Positions 11,540 through 23,889 of a stretch of DNA of 64,000 nucleotides are shown here, piece by piece; position 1 is the stretch's first letter; every line of letters begins with the position of its first letter. Below the pieces are notes generated by a model, which did not search any database, was not told where the DNA came from, and saw only the letters and a list, made by a program, of their open reading frames with translations. Both the position numbers and the translations under genes were made by a program. This DNA comes from Charina bottae (taxonomy: Eukaryota; Chordata; Lepidosauria; Squamata; Charinaidae), in the NCBI GenBank assembly GCA_023362775.1, contig JALMGJ010000008.1:35328501-35392500 (forward strand), given 5' to 3'.

Positions 11540-12702
11540 TTTGTTGTTGTTCAGTCATTTAGTCGTGTCCGACTCTTCGTGACCTCATGGACCATAGCAT
11601 GCCAGGCCTTCCTGTCCTCCACCGTCTCCCAGAGTTTACTCAAATACATGTTCATTACATCGGTGATGCTATCTAACCATCTCATCCTCTGCCGTCCCCT
11701 TCTCCTTTTGCCCTCAGTCTTTCCCAGCATCAGGGTCTTTTACAGTGAGTTGTCTCTTTGCATTAAGTGGCCAAAGTATTTGAGCTTCATCTTCAGCATC
11801 TGTCCTTCCAATGAGCAGTCAGGGTTGATTTCCTTTAGGATTGACTGATTTGACCTCCTTGCAGTCCAAAGGACTTTTAAGAGTCTTCTCCAGCACCACA
11901 GCTTGAAAGCATCAATTCTTCAGCGCTCAGCCTTACTTATGGTCCAACTCTCACAGCCATACATTACTACTTGGAAAACCATAGCTTTAATTATACGGAC
12001 CTTTGTTGGCAAGGTGATGTCTCTGCTTCTTAATATGCTGTCTAGGTTTGCCATAGCTTTCCTCCCAAGGAGCAAGCGTCTTTTAATTTCATGGCTGCAG
12101 TCACCGTCTGTGATGATCTTGGAGCCCAAAAAAATAAAACCTGTCACTGCTTCCATTTCCTCCCCTTCTATTTGCCAGGAAGTGATGGGACCAGATGCCA
12201 TGATCTGGGTTTTTTTAATGTTGAGTTTCAAGCCAGCTTTTGCACTCTCCTCTTTCACCCTCATCAAGAGGCTCTTTAGTTCCTCTTCACTTTCTGCCAT
12301 TAGGGTGGTATCGTCTGCGTATCTGAGGTTGTTGATAGTTCTCCCAGCAATCTTAACTCTGGCTTGTGATTCATCCAGCCCGGCATTTCTCATGATGTAC
12401 TCTGCATATAAGTTAAATAAGCAGGATAATAATATACAGCCTTGTCGTATACCTTTCCCAATTTTGAACCAATCAGTTGTTCCATGTCAGGTTCTAACTG
12501 TTGCTTCTTGACCCGCATACAGGTTTCTCAGGAGACAGGTAAGGTGGTCTGGTACTCCCATCTCTTTAAGAATTTGCCACAGTTTGTTGTGATCCACACA
12601 ATCAAAGGCTTTAGCATAATCAATGAAGGAGATTTTTTCTGGAACTCTCTTGCTTTTTCCATGATCCAGCGAATGTTGGCAATCTGATCTCTAGTTCATT
12701 AT
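11540..12702 (-). mobile_element. 5'-truncated BovB (RTE) LINE, subfamily B
   Basis: The minus strand holds the reverse transcriptase C-terminal half and 3' end of a BovB element. It is cut at the 5' side near 12702 and ends with an ACAACAA-type tail at 11540. Perfect 8-bp duplications ATGTCATT lie at 11532-11539 and 12703-12710. Its residues (MRNAGLDE, ASGPITSWQIEGE) differ clearly from the two larger BovB copies in this window and are closer to what I recall for ruminant BovB. It therefore represents a second BovB lineage. Confidence 0.93.
11920..12393 (-). pseudogene. BovB reverse transcriptase fragment
   Basis: A 157-residue open stretch carries the catalytic YADD motif (LRYADDTTLMAES) near residue 25, the thumb, and the conserved FLGSKI and MYGCESW blocks of RTE reverse transcriptases. 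The upstream palm is broken by a frame change beyond 12393 and the element is truncated. The protein can no longer be made in full. Known role of the family: nicking and target-primed reverse transcription. Confidence 0.9.
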
Positions 12703-12710
12703 ATGTCATT

Positions 12711-13092
12711 AGGAAAGCTGTAATAGTGGGGTAAACAATGAGAAATCATTAGGAAATCCTGGGCATTAAGGTAGGCTGGGAGATTAGAAATTAATAAATA
12801 AATCCCAGAACAATGTGGAAATGGTTTGTCATTATCTTTTGTCACCAGCAGCTGAGCTTGACACAAGAGTCTTAATTTTTTTAAAAGAATGTTAAAGACA
12901 CATCAAATAGAAATACTAGCATCCTCAGAATCATTGACCAAATTACACATTGCACAAAATCATGGTTTGTTTTAACCATAATTTGAATAGCTGTGAATGC
13001 CTGCTTCATTTTTAAAGCTAAAAACTATGGTTTAAAAATTACTGTGATGGAGTTTACATATTGTCCTAAATCAAACCAAAATCACATTATGG
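12711..13092. other. Unassigned stretch
   Basis: AT-rich, nothing recognised. Confidence 0.4.
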
Positions 13093-13097
13093 CTTAG

Positions 13098-13884
13098 TGT
13101 CCTGTCCCGACTAAGACTTGAAAAAGGAAGGGCTGAAATATAGTTGTTTATTTACAATAAAACACAGAAGTATAGAGAGATACGAGATGCTTGCGGAATT
13201 CGAATTGCGCCACAGTGATTAGTTCCCGGGAGGCATGCACGCGGGAAGCCACCATGTGGCAATGATGCAAGGCGGTAGTTCCGAGTCCGTTGCGGTCCCC
13301 AGGCAAGAGTTTGACGGGACCACAAGGCAGGATTCTGGTGCGAAGCTTGGCACAGCAGCGAGGCAAGATTCCGGCGCATGGCTTGGCATGGCGTCGAGGC
13401 AAGATTCCGGCGTGAGGTTTGGCGTGGCGTCGAGGCAAGTTTCTGGCATGGTGGTGAGGTGAGGTGAGGCTTGGGCATGAGATGCAGCTGGATGGCAAGG
13501 CAAGGTTCCGGCGCGAAGCTCGGCTGGGTGGCAAGGCAAGGCTCAGGCAGGGTTTCCGGCACGGCGACGGGATCTCGCTTCACTGAAGGCTGTGGTATGA
13601 AACGTGAACGGTTGTCTCCGGCGCCCGGTGTACGTTGCGCTCGCCTTTTATTTTCTTGATTTTCGTGCCCTTTGCGAGCAGGAGCCAATCGCGCCTCGTG
13701 GTGCTCTACCCGCCTTTCTCACCTCCTTTCTCGCACGCTGATAGGTGGGGTCACTACTTTCCCTGGGCTGTCTCCAATCAGCGGCTCCAACTCTGGTTTG
13801 AATTTTGTGCCAACCTCACTCCTTCCGGCTTCCTCTACTAACAATCCCTCTTCCTCTGAATCAGGCTCAACCTCCATCCTGACA
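13098..13884 (-). mobile_element. Solo LTR with internal 36-bp minisatellite
   Basis: The 787-bp unit has TG...CA ends (TGTCCTGTCC at left, CATCCTGACA at right) flanked by CTTAG (13093-13097) and TTTAG (13885-13889), a 5-bp duplication with one change. In minus orientation it carries an A/T-rich TATA-like AATAAAAGG near 13650 and AATAAA near the end (13155). This is the order of promoter and polyadenylation signal expected of an LTR. No internal region remains. The superfamily is not determined (5-bp duplication suits gypsy or some ERV). Confidence 0.75.
13325..13470. repeat. 36-bp tandem repeat inside the LTR
   Basis: Units begin AGGCA(A/G)G at 13325, 13361, 13397 and 13433, an exact 36-bp period. 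Degenerate units continue to about 13560. Since 36 is a multiple of 3, the repeat keeps a minus-strand frame open and creates the spurious 12-residue repeat proteins seen there. Confidence 0.92.
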
Positions 13885-13889
13885 TTTAG

Positions 13890-14254
13890 TGCTTCTGAAT
13901 CCAGCCCTTGACTTCTAGGACTTTTTGCTGATTCTTATGTAGCTGAGAGGCTTCTTGGTATTAATGAGAACTTCTTCCACATACCATTTTTCATGACAAT
14001 TGTGGGTCTCTGGATCATCCCTTCTGCACTACAGTAAGACTTCAATTTTACAAGCACCATTCAGCAGACTTTGGATGCAATGGACAATCTTTTAGTTTGA
14101 ACGTTACGTCCAAATAACAGAAAAAAAACTTTTTTCAAAGCAGTCTGGCTAACTGATATAATGTATGCAATTTGCATAGATTCCCATGATTTACATAATG
14201 ACAGAGTTTACATATATTATAACAGTGTTGACAATGATTTAGAGGCCTCCAGAC
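13890..14254. other. Unassigned stretch
   Basis: Nothing recognised between the solo LTR and the L2 fragment. Confidence 0.4.
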
Positions 14255-14575
14255 TACAAGGACAACTCTGGGTGACTTAAAGTAAAACAAACAAACAATA
14301 AAGAGAAAATTGGAAAACATTTGGAAAAGCCCATCCCATATAATACCACCCACCCACCAAACACCATCTACAGGGCTCCACAAGTGCCCTACCCAAGGTA
14401 TGGGAGAATAGCCAAGTGTTTAAAGTCTTCTAGAACATCATCAAGGTAGGAACTACATGGATTTCAGAGGCATATAGTGTCATTCCAGAGGACAGATGCT
14501 GTGACAGAGAAAGCACGCTTCCTGGGCCCCAATAAATAGCATTTTTTGATTGAAGGGACCTGAAGCACAACCAAT
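14255..14575 (-). mobile_element. Decayed L2 LINE 3' portion
   Basis: The degenerate terminal block (CTCCAGACTACAAGGACAACTCTGGGTGACTTAAAG) is followed by text that on the minus strand resembles the L2 C-terminal region, including the equivalent of AFSAIAPALWN near 14510. No open frame remains. Confidence 0.6.
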
Positions 14576-15420
14576 GTATACATATGACCTATAGACATAT
14601 GACCTAAGACTATGCAAATGACAAAAATAATGTCAGTTACATAAACATGTATTTAACAGACACACAGTTCCACTTTTCCTCAACAGGTCCAGAAATTCAA
14701 GATTTTACTGTTCTCAACCAACCAGCTATGTGAGATTTATCCACTTTGTCCTCTCACTCTGAACTATTTGTCTCCTTATCCTTGGCTTATCACTGTGCCC
14801 TTTCTGTCTATGTAAGGTAATTCTCTTGGTCAGTCCTCAGACTTGAGAGAGTAGAGTTCTTCATACAAGATCCAATTTCATCTTTTGGCAATATAATTCA
14901 ACATCACATTTACATTTTTAACTGCTATGTTTCCCCCCAGAGTTGTATTAACATATGTAATAACTTGAAGCCAAAAAAGAGCCATAAGGGAACATGACCA
15001 CATGATGTGAGTCAGAGAGTCCTCAAATTTCTTGCAATGCCAGCACAAAATATCATTATCCCATCTTTTTAAAACACTCTTTGAGGAGTTAAATAAACAT
15101 GGACCAAGATTTTCTTATTAATTAACTTCATCCCTAGGTCATCAGATGTACTGTATATTATACATTGCTTAAAACTTGAGCACACTGGTTTTTGAAAACT
15201 GGATATTCCAATTCCATATTCCACATATCAGATATACAGTATTACCCATATATATTTACCCTTATTTTTTAGTTTTGTTTAAAATTGGACTGCTGGTTTT
15301 ACTTCACTTCTTAAACATTCATATGTTACTGATAACACATCTGGGCCATATTGTTTTATCAATACATATACTGCCAAGCAATGATTTATGCAAGTTGTAT
15401 TCAAAACATAACCTTTCAAA
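14576..15420. other. Unassigned stretch
   Basis: AT-rich, nothing recognised. Confidence 0.35.
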
Positions 15421-15512
15421 ATTATTTATTTATTAGTTTGTTTATTTATTTAACTTATATGACCACCCATCTCCCCCAACGGGGAACTCTGGGTGGTTTA
15501 CAATAAAACTGA
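15421..15512 (-). mobile_element. L2 LINE 3'-end fragment
   Basis: A (TTTA)-type tract is followed by ACCACCCATCTCCCCCAACGGGGAACTCTGGGTGGTTTACAA. That is the terminal hairpin block of L2 in minus orientation. Confidence 0.85.
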
Positions 15513-16863
15513 TTTAAAATAGGAAATAAAAATATAAAAATATAAAAATCCTTAAACCCCTTACTAATCAATAGGTTCAAGGTTGCTAAGCCCTTTTCAA
15601 TTATTTTCAATAAAACATTTCCACTATCTTCAATTTAGGATTATTCCACAAAGTTAATTTCTCTTGTGATTCTAGCTCAAAATTTAACTATTCCTATTAA
15701 TGCCCACTTACATCTAGCAGTTTTCAAAGCTGGGAAGGTCTGTCTGTTTACTGTAAGTTGATTGAAGGACTTGCCAATATTTCAAAGGAGTCACACACTA
15801 GCTTTGTAAATGAGGCTTCAATCTTATTAGCTTCTGTGTGCACCGAAAGGCACAAATGGAAGGTGCGAAATTAAGGAAAACTTGTTGTGGCTATCCCAGT
15901 GCATAATTGTATTCCGATTGACTTATTGTGGTATGTATTCTAAAGAAATCTGCAGTACGTTAAACACTAGTTCAAATCTAAATTCCAAAGTTTATATCCA
16001 ACTGCAAAAAGATTGTTTAAGCCACTGACTTATAAGTCATTTTTTTTAAATTAATTGTTGCATTAGATAATAACTTTGATAAAGAACTGTCTTAGGTGGA
16101 AAGAAAAAAGTCTGTAGTTATCACGACTGTACTCCATGCTATGCTGCAGTCATACTCAGGAGATTAGGAAAGTGTGTTGACATGTATATATGTCGTAATG
16201 AATAAAACGGTGTATCAGACATGGCAAGGGATCCAATTTCAGATGATCAGCAAATGACTTTATAGATCTTGGCAGAATCAGTGCTCAGACAGACTGGTAT
16301 AAAATGCAAAGCACAGGCCTGACAACTTTTCAACAGAAAAGTTGAAAACTGGTAGAGGTGATAAGAAGCCAGACAGTGATTTCTGGAAACGTCTGCTTGC
16401 GCCTCCTTGGCACCTTAAATTCTGGTAGGATATCATGCTTTGCATAAAAAGCGTAGGTTGCAATGTTGGGTGCCCACTATCTTTGAGCATCAGAATGGTA
16501 TTTCCTTCCTAAACAATTCTTGGAGGGTCTACAAAAGCAGCCTCTGTTCTTTTCCATCTTGAGAGTAGAAGCCAAAGGTATTGATGGTCCCTAAGACCCA
16601 GGTGTGGTCTTCGACCACAGCTGTATCACCCTCTTTTCTCTTTGTTTGATGGGGCTACAGTTTTGATTTAAGTGATGGGTTTTTGTTGATAGCCTGTGGC
16701 TAATGCGGAAGGAAGGAAGGAAGGGAGGGAGGGAGGGTATTATTTACACCTCATAGCTTGTAGAAGGAGGAAGGTTCAGTTACAGACCTTACATTGGTGG
16801 AATAACTGAGAAACAGCCCAGAGGCAACTTTAACTATTGCTGGGAATTGGGGATAACTCAAGG
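15513..16863. other. Unassigned stretch
   Basis: No element recognised apart from a short GGAA/GGGA tract at 16708-16737. Confidence 0.35.
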
Positions 16864-17009
16864 CAGCGTTCCGCGTGCGTCATGCTGGCCACATAACCGT
16901 GGAAGCATCTTTGGACAACGCTGGCTCTTCGGCTAAGAAATGGAGATGAGCACCGGCCCCTAGAGTTGGACACGACTGCACAAATGTGCGGGGGGAGCCT
17001 TTACCTTTT
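16864..17009 (+). mobile_element. 5'-truncated Sauria-type SINE
   Basis: Only the 3' half is present, from CAGCGTTCCGCGTGCGTCAT through TGGACACGACTGCACAAATG to GGAGCCTTTACCTTTT. The tRNA-like head is missing, as expected for incomplete target-primed reverse transcription. Confidence 0.88.
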
Positions 17010-17897
17010 AAAAGGCATCACTGAAAAATATTCTTTTTAAAAAAGAGACCTAGTTCAGCTTCCTTGTGGCAAACTGAATCAAGACCTAAGTTGCCATTGC
17101 AATTGATTTAAGCAAGCCATATAGAGTGAGAAATGAAAATGATAATTATACTTTTAACTCTCAATATAAACTAATAACCTAAATGTTGAGCATAGCAGAA
17201 ATTAGCATTAAAACACAGGTGTGTTCTGAATTGCTGTACATTATGTATTTATATTAGAAGTGAACTTCCAGTTATGTTGGATTGAAAACAATAAAATGAA
17301 ACTGCAGGAGGAAGCTAATTTGCATTGCTTATAAATTATTATTGATAGCTCAATATATGACTTACCAATTTGAGAAAAAAAGTGACTGATGTATTTTTAA
17401 TAAGCATAATCAGTTATTCAGATATACTAGTGGATTTCTAAATACTGTTAAATTTTGAATCTAAAAATGATAGATAGGATTAATATGAAAGAAAATGGAT
17501 GCCATTTATTGCTACACGCTCAGCAAAATCGACCATTTCCACTTTAAAATGTGATTATGCCTCCCTAACCAACTAAGCTATCCATATATCCTGTTAAAAT
17601 CAATTAGTACTTTATTAGATCTGACTTGATGAGACAATAACTGTTTTTTTAAAAAATTCTACCTAGACTTTTTGAAAGTAACAGGTATAAGATAAAGTCA
17701 CTGCTAAGCTTTCAAATAGCCTAATGTTTGCTATGTGGTAATGCAAAGGATTTTAGGTTCCTACTTAAGCATTTGCACAAATAATCATTCCTGCTGAGAG
17801 GCATGTTCAATGTGAATAACAGAAGGGAGAATAACAGTTCGGAGGTGATTAAGACTTTGATTTAAAATGTTATAGTTCCAAGCAGTCGACAATACCC
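17010..17897. other. Unassigned AT-rich stretch
   Basis: Nothing recognised. Confidence 0.4.
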
Positions 17898-17904
17898 ACA
17901 TTAT

Positions 17905-18148
17905 TTATTTTTATTTTATTTTTACCTTGCCTTTATTATTATTATTTTTATAAATAACTCAAGGTGGCAAACATACCTAATACTCCTTCCTCCTCCTATT
18001 TTCCCCACAACAACAACAACCATGTGAGGTGTGTTAGGCTGAGAGAGAGTGACTGGCCCAAAGTCACCCAGCCGGCTTTCATGCCTAAGGCAGGACTAGA
18101 ACTCACAATCTCCTGGTTTCTAGACCAGCACCTTAACCACTAGACCAA
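17905..18148 (-). mobile_element. Monomeric tRNA-derived SINE
   Basis: In minus orientation the head is TTTGGTCTAGTGGTTAAGG with B box GAGTTCTAGTCC, then GCATGAAAGCCGGCTGGGTG and a 3' region ending TTATTTATAAAAATAATAA. The 7-bp flanks ACATTAT lie at 17898-17904 and 18149-18155. This is the single-unit relative of the dimers at 1-286 and 56037-56420. Confidence 0.85.
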
Positions 18149-18291
18149 ACATTATAATTTTATATAAGGAAAACACAGAACAGATGAAAAATTTAACCCA
18201 GGTTGTTCATATAACCTTGAAAATTACTTGAAGCTACTCAATTTCAAAATCAGCTATCAATAGAGGTATCTGAGCAGCACACCCACTAGAA

Positions 18292-18562
18292 CAGAGCTTT
18301 CCAAACTGTGTGTGGCGACACAAAAGTGTGTCGCCACACAGAGTCTGGTGTGTTGCCACACAACCCGGAAGCGCTGATCATCATCAGCGCTTCCGGGTTT
18401 TCCCGTGGTGACACACCAACGGTGGCGCGCAAAAACCCAAAAGCGGCAGCAGCGCTTCTGGGTTTTTGCACGCTGCCGCAATGGCGGCACTTCCGGGTTT
18501 TCCCGCGGCGACACACCAATGGCGGTTGATGTGTCGCCGCGGGAAAACTTTGGAAAGCCCTG
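18292..18562 (+). mobile_element. CpG-rich hAT MITE, copy A
   Basis: The terminal inverted repeats are CAGAGCTTTCCAAA and TTTGGAAAGCCCTG. The 8-bp target duplications CACTAGAA at 18284-18291 and 18563-18570 are perfect. The 271-bp interior begins with repeated GTGTGTCGCCACAC motifs. It holds two or more copies of a GCGCTTCCGGGTTTTCCCG unit, and has no coding capacity. The end sequence and the TAGA-containing target site fit hAT transposons of the Charlie type. No transposase for it is encoded in the window. Confidence 0.93.
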
Positions 18563-18570
18563 CACTAGAA

Positions 18571-20380
18571 GTATACTTCTGCTGTAAGTCTGGTGGTAAA
18601 AAGGTTTAGTAACCAATGCTGATGTTGCTATGATTGTGACATACAAATTTAATTAACAGGATCTTATATCCTATTCAATCATACACTGTTCAAATGTTTC
18701 AAAAGATTCAAAAATAACCAACATGTCAGCAGTTTTGTTTCCAAGACCCGGTATTGATGTGAATTTGCTCAATTTAATGAAACATTTCAACAAAAGTGTT
18801 TGAGTTCACAGCTTGAATCTCTAATTTCCAGCACTGCCTTTAATATAGCACCTTCACAAGGTTGTCTACATAAAAAGGAGAATGAATTACTAGAGTTTCA
18901 GAAACTTTCACATTCCTCATCTGAACAAAGAATAGCTACAGAATTTATTACAGCTTGCTAACATCTTCCGTAAAATTTGACAGATCCACTCATATATTTA
19001 GGAAGTTAGATAAATAGATTAATGGATCATACATAATTATGTTTAAAGCAACTTAAAAAATGAATTTAGCCTTTCAAGACTTCAAAACACTTACAAAATA
19101 TCCAAAGACGTAATCAGATATATTTCAATTGGATAGAGAGTCACTTTAAATTTTGACACAAGACCTATATATGCATAGCTGATGCTTAAATATTGAAGCC
19201 ATGCATGTACTGATTAGTCTTTGGGATGTAGCACAAATGTTCTAGGATGCTCTTCTGAAAAAGCCCAACATGCCCTGGTCAATATACAATTATTTAAGGA
19301 TTATAATTCTCAGAACATTTACTGTATGAGTGTTCCAGATAAGCCACCCATCATCAATCAAATTATGTCAGCCTCTTACAAAGATTCCTACCTCCTCAGG
19401 TTATCAGCTTATTGTTCACATAAATGTCCATGTGTGCCATATGTGAAGGCATTTCTTCTGCAAACATCTTTGTGAATGTCTGCAGGATAACAGTATCTTT
19501 GGAGTGATAAGCACAGGATATATCTAGAGCTTTATATGATGATACTATCACCTCTGAAGGAGCTTATATGTATTCTGTTAACTGATGAAGAACCATGTCT
19601 TTAAGGGAAGAATTTGTGGTAGGCTGAATAAAAAATCAGTTCTGAGTATTGGTTTTATTATATAGTTGAATTATTTCATATCAAGCTTGACAGATAAGAA
19701 TCTCTGCACTCATTCATCTTCAGTTCTTTCTATTAGTTTAACCAAATAAAAACAAAGAAGGTTAATGCTACAGAATTCCACTATAGCAGAAGTCTATTAA
19801 AAAATATCTAGATTTTATGGCTTCGGATACTCAGTACTCAAAGCAGATAAGAAATTAACCTGTTCATAAATAGCTTGTTTATTTGCAAAATTCTAAAAGC
19901 AGAGAAAAACAGCATAACCCATACAAATTAATACATTATTCTAACTATTAGGGGATAACAGCTGAATTATTATTAACTTTCGATGATGATGATGATGATG
20001 ATATTGCAAGCAATCTTAAAAATAATATTGTTTTTAATTTTTTTTAAAAATCTTATATTACAAAAAAAATTTAAAGGTTACTACTTAACACTTTCTACTA
20101 CTTAAATGCTACTGCTTAACACTTTCACATTTTAAATGACTTTTAAATGCAATGAACCCCTTTGATCCTCTTCATCCAGCTATGTTTGAACGAAAATGTT
20201 AAAAGGTACCATACAATGAGCATTACTGCCATGGAACACCAGAAATATTGAAACAAAGCAACATGTATTGTTATTTTGTTTTCTCTAATGCTAGCTGAAC
20301 TCACTGTTATGACTTTTAAAGCATTACCTATGAAAGACAGATAAGTTTAATGTGAACTATTTTTTTTATCAGAATGAATG
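18571..20380. other. Unassigned AT-rich stretch
   Basis: No element recognised except a short (GAT)n tract at 19981-20001. Confidence 0.35.
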
Positions 20381-20384
20381 ATTA

Positions 20385-20390
20385 TCTATC

Positions 20391-20449
<59 letters not shown>

Positions 20450-20512
20450 AAATTTTGTCACCACCCATCTCCCCCCTCAAGAGGGACTCTGGGCGGTTAA
20501 TATTAAATATTG
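20385..20512 (-). mobile_element. L2 3'-end fragment with (TATC)n tail
   Basis: About 16 TATC units (20385-20449) run directly into ACCACCCATCTCCCCCCTCAAGAGGGACTCTGGGCGGTTAA, the L2 terminal hairpin in minus orientation. The microsatellite sits exactly where the L2 3' tail should be. Confidence 0.9.
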
Positions 20513-21621
20513 CTACGTGTTGTCAAACAGAAAGTAAGGGCCATGAAAAGATTATTTTATTAGCTGAGGAAGAGATAAACATTTGGATGAGCTATTGAAT
20601 TTATTGACAGTGCTAGAATGATACATTTCTGGTTTGTTCCTTTTTATTTCTCTGCTTTTATAGCCAGCACCCAAAATAAGTATTTCTTCTTTGCCCTCCC
20701 ACATTGGGCATATGGCAGACTAAATATTTGCACCATGCATCAAGTAAAATGTCACTACAAAGTCTTCGCAGTTACAGTTTATAAAATGAGGCTAATTTAG
20801 GACAAAACTATTCATTCTTTTCTTGCATAATTTAATTCTGAAACTATGCTGTAGTAAATACTTTTCCAAATTTCCAAATAAGGTATAATTATTGATTATG
20901 ATAACCCAGAACCCCCAACACATGACTTCAATGAGTGATTGAGATATATACAGGATTAAAAGACAGATTTCCCTATAGTAGCCACAGAGCGATCCAAACT
21001 TGGTATTTTTTTTCTTAAATTTAATGATATATTAGATTCTTGAAACATCCATTAAAATTTTAGAAGTTTCTGTACTGTACTTGTCACTGACACTGTGAGT
21101 CTTGTGAAATGTGTCATGGATGGATGGGGTCTGAGTTGCTCCCCCAGCTGATCAGGAGGAACAGCAGAACACATACCTAATGCCACGTTTTGGTAGCAAA
21201 CAACCAAATACCCTGATCAATTAAGACCATAGGCTGGCTTTATTCTGTTTTTCTGTTCTTTTTTTTTCCTTTCTGGGTTTGGGAACATGATTTCATAGGA
21301 GTATTAAACCTGTTTATAGCTTGTATTTCAAAATTTGCTTTTTCAATATGACAGGAAACCATGCCACCAATTATTACTGATTGTGGCTTGAGGGGGGCTC
21401 TTGGAGATGCTTAAAAATCTCACATCGCCCTTAGGCCTCAGGATACCACCTCTGCTTTACAATCTGCCTGGATGTTGTAGAGTACAGGAATTGGAGCCAA
21501 AATTTGCTTTCAATCTTTGCTAAGCATGAAAGCCGCATCAGACAGAAACTGTGACAAATATTGGTAATTTTAGACTGCAGAAAAGCATTTTTCAGCCTTG
21601 CCACCCTCTGTATACATTAAC
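20513..21621. other. Unassigned stretch
   Basis: Nothing firmly recognised. Confidence 0.35.
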
Positions 21622-21629
21622 TTCTAGAA

Positions 21630-21854
21630 CAGAGCTTTCCAAACTGTGTGTCGCGACACAAAAGTGTGTCGCCACACACAGCATGGTGTGTCGCCACACC
21701 ACCCGGAAGCGGTGGTGCGTGCGTGCACGGTGGCCGCCATGCGTGTGCGCCGCCATATGCGCGCCGCCACACTTCCCCCGTGCCGTCGCCGCATGCGCCG
21801 CCGCACGCCCCCCCCCCCCGTGTGTCACCAGTGGCAGCACTTTGGAAAGCCCTG
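21630..21854 (+). mobile_element. CpG-rich hAT MITE, copy B
   Basis: It has the same 14-bp ends as copy A, in the same orientation, between perfect TTCTAGAA duplications (21622-21629 and 21855-21862). The 225-bp interior is almost entirely GC. It contains alternating GCGTGCGTGC-type runs, many GCC triplets and a C homopolymer near 21810. No coding capacity. Confidence 0.95.
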
Positions 21855-21862
21855 TTCTAGAA

Positions 21863-23545
21863 GCTATTCTGGTGGGGGAATTCTGGGAGCTGAAATGTAC
21901 ACTTCTGGAAGGTACAAAAGGTGGGGCAGACAATGATAATCTGGAATCACTCTTTACATGGTAAGGAATATGACTTATTTCAAATGATGTCATCCCTCTC
22001 CTTTAGATAACGATTTGTATAATTTCAAAAGCAGTTAGGCAACTTTGCTGCATTTGACTGTTATCACACCCATTTTCATTCTTCTCCATGAGGTCCTGTC
22101 CCAGAGGCCAGTCTTGACCAATAATGTACACATTATCCTTGTGCATCTATATCTGGACAAGGATTCCATTTTTTTCCTGGTAGACCAGAGTTGGATTCTT
22201 GGAAGCTCAATTAAAAGAAGCAATCCCCAAAAGCAATAGTCAGGGGAACAGAAAGAATCTTCTCTGGCAGTCATATATACTTTCAGACTATTTCCTTTAT
22301 TTTCTCAATGAGGTAAAATGGAGTGAAAGTTTCTCACTCCATTTTAGAGTGAGTAGAGTTGCAGTAATACCTTTGCTGGCCTGAAGCAGCAAAGAAGAGG
22401 AAAATTCTAATAATAGAAAGGTAAGCAGTATATGCTGAAAATATATGCATGGTGTTATTGCCGAAAGCTCTTCCAGCTAAAATAATGTTCCATGAAGTTG
22501 ATCTGCTTCATTGCTCACTGATATCTGACTTAAGTAAAACAAATCTTTTTACACCGCTGGCTGGGGAATCCTGTGAATCTCTATTGTTACTCCTTATGAG
22601 ACATCAGAGAAGCCAATATAAGCATCTAAATGGCTAAAATTAACTTGATAATTATGGAAAGATTTCTTTATCAGCATGGACCACTGAATCGTGACATACA
22701 AGTAAATGTGTTCATTACATAAATAGTACTACTAATAAAAAAAAAATTGAAAAACTGGAAAGCAGCATAACTTCAAAAGCTAGATAGCAGATGAATAGTG
22801 GTCTCTAGCCGAAAAGCACACTGCCCAGGGACAACAGTTTATATTGAAACTATAAGTCGTAATTATTGCTTTTCCAGATACTAATGTACAAGGCAAATTA
22901 ATACAGTTATTCCCACATAGCTAAAGTGTCAAGTAAGATCAGTAGGGGATAAAGCAAGGATAATAAATCAAAGAGAATACTGATGCAATAAAATCATCAA
23001 CCTGGTTTAAGGCTACTAAAGTACCAGCAATTTGGTTTGGGTAGGATGGCATGGATGTGCAGAGACCACGCCCCAAAAAAATATGCCTAAGCAAGGAGAT
23101 GGAATGGGATAGACCAATGCTATTTGAAGTGGCATTGCCACTTGGAAATTTCAGAGGGGAAATAAATATAAGTCTAAACTGGCTAAATCTAAATGCTCAC
23201 TTCTCCACACTTTATATTAAAAACAAATACATAAAAAAAACAACCCAGAGTACTTTGTTATGCAATCCTAGTCTAAATACGACATGGACTCAGATCATGT
23301 CTGACATCTATGGCCTAACCAATGCTCCATATGGAAACACATCAATCTTGCTTATCATCTCAAAATGGCTGATAGAGTATCAGATTCAGATTCACATGGC
23401 CAAGAAGGTGACTTTCCTCAATCCCAGTCTAATTAGGTTAACCGAGCAAAACAACTTTTCTGTTTGATTGCCTGAAGGCCAAGGGAGGGTCACAACTTTT
23501 TCTTGATTCAAAGAGTAAAGCCTGTAGCAATCAACCAACGGAACT
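21863..23545. other. Unassigned stretch
   Basis: Open frames such as 23051-23467 show no recognisable domain and no splice context. No element ends noticed. Confidence 0.35.
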
Positions 23546-23553
23546 GGCTAAGA

Positions 23554-23881
23554 CATAGTTTTCCAAACTGTGTGTCGCAACACTTTAGTGTGTCGCAACA
23601 CACAGTTTAGTGTGTTGCGACACAACCTGGAAGTGGCGGCGGGGGCGTGCACGGCGGCGGCGCGGGGGCGCATGCGGCGGTGTGCACGGCGGCGGCAGCG
23701 GGCCATCAGCGCTTCCGCATTTTAGTGGAAAAGACGAGGCCGCTACCGCGGCTGCCATGCACGCCACCGCGCAACTCCCCCACGCCACCGCCATGCATGC
23801 CCATGCCACCGTGCGCGCCCACGCGCCGCCGCCGCTGCCACCATTGGTGTGTCGCCAACGGCGGCAGTTTGGAAAGCACTG
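23554..23881 (+). mobile_element. CpG-rich hAT MITE, copy C (oldest looking)
   Basis: The ends are CATAGTTTTCCAAACTG and TTTGGAAAGCACTG, slightly diverged from the other copies. The target duplication is GGCTAAGA (23546-23553 and 23882-23889). The 328-bp interior is the longest of the four, rich in GGCGGC and GCCACC triplets. Several CG to CA/TG changes near the ends suggest more decay. Confidence 0.93.
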
Positions 23882-23889
23882 GGCTAAGA

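Noticed and set aside
13325..13470. Regularly spaced repeats resembling a CRISPR array
   Set aside because: The whole 36-bp unit repeats with no unique spacers, in a vertebrate genome inside an LTR. It is a minisatellite.
13152..13688. 178-residue minus-strand frame with repeated ESCL/PESC-type units
   Set aside because: It is the translation of the 36-bp minisatellite inside the LTR, and other frames over the same bases look equally repetitive.
18292..18562. GC-rich islands considered as host CpG-island promoters
   Set aside because: Terminal inverted repeats and exact 8-bp duplications show they are transposons. Host promoter function is not supported.
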